In this document: positions 60,001-64,000 of the stretch, piece by piece
Numbering within the stretch: position 1 is the first letter of the stretch
Layout: every line of letters begins with the position of its first letter
DNA from: Diphasiastrum complanatum
Taxonomy: Eukaryota; Streptophyta; Lycopodiopsida; Lycopodiales; Lycopodiaceae
DNA: 64,000 bases
Assembly (NCBI GenBank): GCA_029204225.1
Contig: CM055109.1
Location: 3,300,147 to 3,364,146 of the forward strand
Direction of reading: 5' to 3'
Translations under genes and position numbers: made by a program
The notes under the pieces: generated by a model
Told to the model about the DNA's origin: nothing
Databases searched by the model: none
The model's input: only the letters and a program-made list of their open reading frames with translations

Positions 60001-60465
60001 GGATCTAAGTCTTATTGCCTTTTCAGATTCGGATTTTGCAAGTGATAAGGTGGATAGAAAGTCCACAAGTGCTTACACAATATTTTTGGGAGGTAATCTT
60101 GTATCTTGGCAATCTAAGAAGCAAGACACTATCTCTTTATCTTCATGTGAAGCTGAGTACAAGGCTTTGACTATCACAACAAAGTGAAACTCGAGATCAT
60201 TCAAGATGAGGAAATACCTTTCATCAAATGTGATAGCATCTCGGCCCAATATCTTGCAAGTAATCCAATCTTCCATGCAAGAAGTAAACACATAGAGGTA
60301 GCACACCACTATGTAAGAGAAAAAGTTATGGATGGTGAGATTCTCCTTGAGCATGTATTAACTTCAAATTGTTATGCAGATTTGCTCACCAGGCCTCTAG
60401 CTAAGAAGGACTTTGAAAAACATAGATCAAACCTTGGCTTGATCTCCAAGTCCTTAGTATTGTAA
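57033..60465 (+). pseudogene. Copia gag-pol pseudogene (E6)
   Basis: Gag C-terminus, zinc knuckle CFSCGKKGHFASQC (about 57342), protease WWLDSGASSHM (57496), then a small deletion at 57650 removing the ...LYVPRL part before MTKNLISVGQL. The integrase has LGHPN, CDAC and an intact D-D-E set (IHSD, KSDNGGEY, GVAERKN). An A run at 58583 shifts frame; stops follow at 58729, 58755 and 58993. RT is complete, with DVSNAFLSGYLEEE, YGLKQAPRAWYERL and the active site LIYVDDILL. RNase H has FSDSDFASD and SLSSCEAEY, then a deletion at 60187, and the frame resumes as KLEIIQDEEIPF to ADLLTRPLAKKD and a stop at 60463. RT is the best preserved in the window. Confidence 0.88.
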
Positions 60466-60488
60466 ATATTATTTTCATTTTTAAGGAG

Positions 60489-61016
60489 TGTGAAAATATT
60501 GTAAAATTAAAATAATATTTAACTTAGAGATTCAAGTTTTGGGGCTCGTCCAAACTTGAGGTAGACTAGTCTAGTAACTTTCCAAGTTGAGTCAAGGTAG
60601 ATTTTTAGTCTCCATAGTGATGTGTAGGTCTAGGACCTATCAAGAAGCATGTGAGGCTACTCTTGTAGGTCAAGGATTCTCAAAAAGAGAGATTCTCAAG
60701 TCTTATCCATTTCTCTTTTTGTCATCTAGTAGAGAGGTAGAGGCAATGTGGCATCTAGGTTGCTTTCTCTCTCCACGAGTTCTAGAAGGCCTCTTGTATT
60801 ATAAATAAGGTGGCTTTGTACCTCAAGAAACACTTCTTCAAGTAAAGCTTCCATTTGATCCATTGGAGGTGTAATGATAGTTAGATTGTGATGAATGCTC
60901 TTGCCTTCTTGCTAACTAGCTTGCCAATGTTTTCCATCTCTTTGTTTTTGGAATAGAAGCTAGTTTAGTGTGTAAACATTCATTTCCTTGATCCTTGTAC
61001 TTGCAGCTGGTTCACA
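60489..61016 (+). repeat. 3' LTR of Copia E6
   Basis: 528 bp, TGTGAAAATATTG to GGTTCACA, with the same TGTGAA/TTCACA inverted ends as E1. A TATA box (TATAAATA, about 60799) lies in the expected place. Confidence 0.8.
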
Positions 61017-61019
61017 CGT

Positions 61020-61185
61020 GTGAAAAAGTTTTTAGAAATTACGGCTGCTACGGATGCGGTGAAGGACACAGAATTGCGGAATGTCCCTACAAGGGACAAT
61101 ATACATCCTTCTATCGAGAATGCGGTTATGGGCACTGTTACAAGAATTGTCCATTTAAACCTGGAACTAGTGCACCTCTTAACTT
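61020..61185 (+). pseudogene. Zinc-knuckle fragment of a retroelement gag
   Basis: In one frame it reads NYGCYGCGEGHRIAECPYKG and then YRECGYGHCYKNCPFKPG, two CCHC-like knuckles; the first has one residue fewer than the standard CX2CX4HX4C. This pattern is usual for Gypsy nucleocapsids. E6 appears to have landed next to or in it, since the LTR ends immediately upstream. Confidence 0.5.
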
Positions 61186-61198
61186 CATTGCAATACAC

Positions 61199-61975
61199 AC
61201 TACAAGAAAAGGTGGCAAAATTGTGGAAAGCCAAAAAATTGCGAAAAAAATTCCGCAATTTATTCTGTTATGGTAGAAATTGTAGAAAATCGTCCACAAT
61301 TTCTACCATCATGGCAGAAATTGCGGAAAAAATTGCAAAAAACTATTGCAATTTTTGTCGTCATCACTAATTTGCGGAAAAAAGTGTGAAAAGATTTTTT
61401 CCAATTTTTTGGTCGTGGCCAAAATTGTGAAAAAAGTTTTCGTGGAAGAAATTGTAGAAAACATTGAATAAAATTTTTTGCAATTTCTCCCGTCATGGTA
61501 AAAATTGCAAACAAAATTGTGGAAATAAATTTTTGCAATTTTTAGGCCATGGCAAAAATTGCGAAAAATGTTTCAGTGGCAGAAATTGCAAAAAAACCTA
61601 TAGAAAGTTTTTCGCAATTTTTCTCATCGTGGTAGAAATTGCAAACAAAATTGCGGATTTTTTTTTTTGCAATTTTTAGGCCATGGCAGAAATTGCAGAA
61701 AACTTTCTGCGTCTGAAATTGCAGGAAAAATTGCAAAATGTTTTCCGAAATTTCTCCTATCATGATAGGAATCACAGACAAAACTGCAGAATTTTTTTTT
61801 GTAATTTTTAGACATGGCATAAATTGCGAAAATTATTGCAAATTGCGGAGAAAATTGTAAAAAATTGCGGACAAAATTGCAAAAAATTGCGAACAAAATT
61901 TTGAAAAACTTCCGCAATTCTTGCCATCACAGCAAGAATTGCAGAAAAAAATTTCTACAATTTTTTGGCTAGCGT
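61199..61975 (+). mobile_element. CACTA-like transposon end with subterminal repeats
   Basis: CACTACAAGAAAA at about 61198 is the classic terminal inverted repeat of plant CACTA elements. It is followed by about 770 bp packed with direct and inverted variants of AATTGCGGAAAAA / CGCAATTTTT and with GGCCATGGCAAAAATTGC repeats, as expected for CACTA subterminal transposase-binding repeats. The opposite end (…TTTTCTTGTAGTG) was not found in the window, so the element is partial. The frames across this block, rich in Phe/Cys/Lys/Ile, are artefacts of the repeat. Confidence 0.65.
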
Positions 61976-61989
61976 CGACCATTACGTCA

Positions 61990-63250
61990 ATTACCAGAAC
62001 TTGGTAGCGTCTACTAAGCAGCGTTGACCATAGCATAGGTCATTATCAAGTCTTTTGTCTCTGTCGTTGGTGGATAGCCATAATGTGCCAGTTTCACTCA
62101 CTTGATGTTGTGATCCATCTCCCAGTATGATGTATCTAGATGAATTTGTTTGTCAAAAGTCAGCTATCATGTGTCTTGTTGTCACGAAATGTGACGTGGC
62201 ACCCAAATCAAGAACAACTTCTCGAATGTCGGACTTGCAATGCAGCACACACATCTGTGCATAAATAATCGGATGGATTATTGCTTGATCTCTCCTCAGC
62301 TATCTTCGAGGATTTTGGCTCCTCTACATATGACGAGCTATTGGAGGGCTCTTTCTTGCTTAGTGTCTTCTTGTTTCTTGGGTTTTGATAGCAGTCTATT
62401 GCTGCATGACCCTTCTTGTGACAATGCACACATTGGACATTTGGATTTAACCAACATGTGTCGACGGTATGTCCGTCGCATCTGCATCTAGCACAGAATT
62501 TCTTTTCACCAGTTTCTGGTCTGTGTTGAGTAGGTCTTACTTCTTTGTTAGCTTTTCTCTACTGGTTGCAATTTGGTCTTTGAAATGACTCCCTCTTTGG
62601 ATGAGGGTTCTTCTTGTGTTGATCTTTACTACTTTATAGAGCTTGATCAGATTCTTGTCTATCATCATAGTGCTCTCTTGCTTTTATTTCTTCTTTGATG
62701 TCACTTATTGCTCTCTCAAGAGTCATCGCAGGATCCTTCGCTAGTAGAGTCCGTGTGGTTTGGAAGGATCTTGGCAGAGCACACGATAGGTACGTCAGTT
62801 GCTTCTTCAAAGAGACCGCGTGTTCCATGCCGGCATTGTGCAAAGAGAGAAATAGGATCTTCATGTTTCTGATGAATGTTCTGAGGTCCTTGTCATTCCA
62901 ACGTAGGTAGGTGAGTTGATCTTCCAAATGCATGATTTGGCTACGCAATTTGGTCTCGAATCTTGACGTCAACGTGTCCCATAGTTTCGTGCATTTGATA
63001 TTGATGCAATATCTAGTGTAACGTTGTCTTCGGTGGAGGAGGATATGACAATTACTGCTTTGCAATTTTTCTCCTTTCATTTGCGAAGCTCCTTTCCAAC
63101 ATTTACTGGCATCTCTTCGGTCCCGTCCACCCAGGGCCATAGTGCTTCTCCTCTTAGGATAAGCAATGTCTTTACCTTCTAGGCCAAGTAGTTTGATCCA
63201 TCTGATTGAATAATGGTGTAGATCTTAGACTAAATGCTACTTATGGAAGC
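61990..63250 (-). pseudogene. Copia gag-protease fragment, antisense
   Basis: On the minus strand the frame starts near 63250 (MASISSI-stop), with QSDGSNYLA-stop-KVKTLL. After a frame change it reads TKLWDTLTSRFETKLRSQIM, LEDQLTYLRWNDKDLRTFIR and SFQTTRTLLAKDPAMTLERA, a UBN2-type Copia gag. Two zinc knuckles follow, CARCRCDGHTVDTC and CVHCHKKGHAAIDC, and then the protease start LDLGATSHFVT, where the catalytic DSG is DLG. It ends near 61990 against the CACTA-like block. Stops and frameshifts make it inactive. Confidence 0.75.
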
Positions 63251-63342
63251 CATTGTAATTTTTCAATGTTTTGGGATGAATATAGTTCCTTAGCTATAAT
63301 CAATTTAGTCTTAGAACCTTATGGGCTCTAACTGTCGGATCG

Positions 63343-63354
63343 AGGCTCTGATAC
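63343..63354 (-). other. Primer binding site of the antisense Copia at 62-63.3 kb
   Basis: GGCTCTGATACCATTG on the plus strand is TGGTATCAGAGCC on the minus strand, next to AATTCCAACA, a plausible LTR end. The LTR itself would extend to higher coordinates and includes the (GA)n tract; its outer end was not found before 64000. Confidence 0.65.
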
Positions 63355-63397
63355 CATTGTTGGAATTGTAAGAGGCTTGATTCGTCAATTCGTTGGG

Positions 63398-64000
<603 letters not shown>

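Larger units (their letters stand above)
57033..61016 (+). mobile_element. Ty1/copia retrotransposon E6, 5'-truncated, with 3' LTR
   Basis: Starting within gag (DFDTIAQSYAIKED), it runs through the zinc knuckle, protease, integrase, RT and RNase H to a purine tract TTTTTAAGGAG and a 3' LTR (60489-61016). The 5' LTR, leader and gag N-terminus are missing; the break joins an antisense Copia RT. Confidence 0.88.

Noticed and set aside
61260-61917. Several Phe/Cys/Lys-rich frames on both strands
   Set aside because: They derive from the AATTGC repeat field, share the same period and carry no domain.

Overview
The window looks like nuclear DNA of a land plant that is rich in retrotransposons and poor in genes. 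The evidence is decayed Ty1/copia and Ty3/gypsy elements with plant-type tRNA-Met primer sites (TGGTATCAGAGC), a plant-style six-exon GTPase gene, GRAS-domain remnants, Helitron and CACTA-type DNA transposon remains, and very long (CT)n/(GA)n microsatellites. The lineage cannot be fixed from sequence alone. No flowering-plant gene context is visible and a seedless plant is possible, but that is only a guess.

Layout. 1-3.3 kb: two unrecognised gene-like relics, one per strand, pointing towards each other. 3.3-7.4 kb: Copia element E1, truncated in reverse transcriptase. 7.4-9.0 kb: a mosaic of a (CT)n tract and Copia and Gypsy scraps. 9.0-11.7 kb: AT-rich sequence without recognisable genes. 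11.7-19.1 kb: two decayed copies (E2, E3) of one Gypsy family. 19.15-19.71 kb: a solo LTR. 19.7-28.5 kb: a retroelement-like unit with a long coiled-coil ORF (family D), interrupted by Copia E4 with two LTRs, which itself contains a partial copy of the Gypsy family. 30.6-31.5 kb: an antisense Copia-type LTR with a large hairpin round its primer site. 31.8-33.8 kb: duplicated GRAS pseudogene fragments. 34.4-38.3 kb: a Helitron-like Rep/PIF1 helicase relic followed by exon-like blocks and a GIY-YIG nuclease relic. 39.9-42.0 kb: an intact six-exon Spg1/SGP-type GTPase gene on the minus strand. 44.6-45.05 kb: seven copies of an 18-bp palindrome spaced about 53 bp apart. 45.5-48.9 kb: antisense Copia E5 with a long open gag-protease-integrase frame. 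49-53.3 kb: a Copia integrase scrap, a second (antisense) family D copy and an antisense Gypsy integrase. 53.3-57.0 kb: a CACTA-type transposase relic and an antisense Copia RT-RNase H. 57.0-61.0 kb: Copia E6. 61.2-62.0 kb: a CACTA-like terminus with dense AATTGC repeats. 62-63.4 kb: an antisense Copia gag next to a 174-bp (GA)n tract.

Only the GTPase gene looks functional: it can be assembled from six exons with GT-AG borders, no stops and consistent phases. Almost everything else carries stops, frameshifts, deletions or lost catalytic residues. The candidates most worth following are the GIY-YIG nuclease beside the Helitron-like relic, the 53-bp-spaced palindrome array, the PBS-spanning hairpin, and the unrecognised pair at 0.6-3.1 kb. 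All calls were made by eye; no database search or folding program was run.
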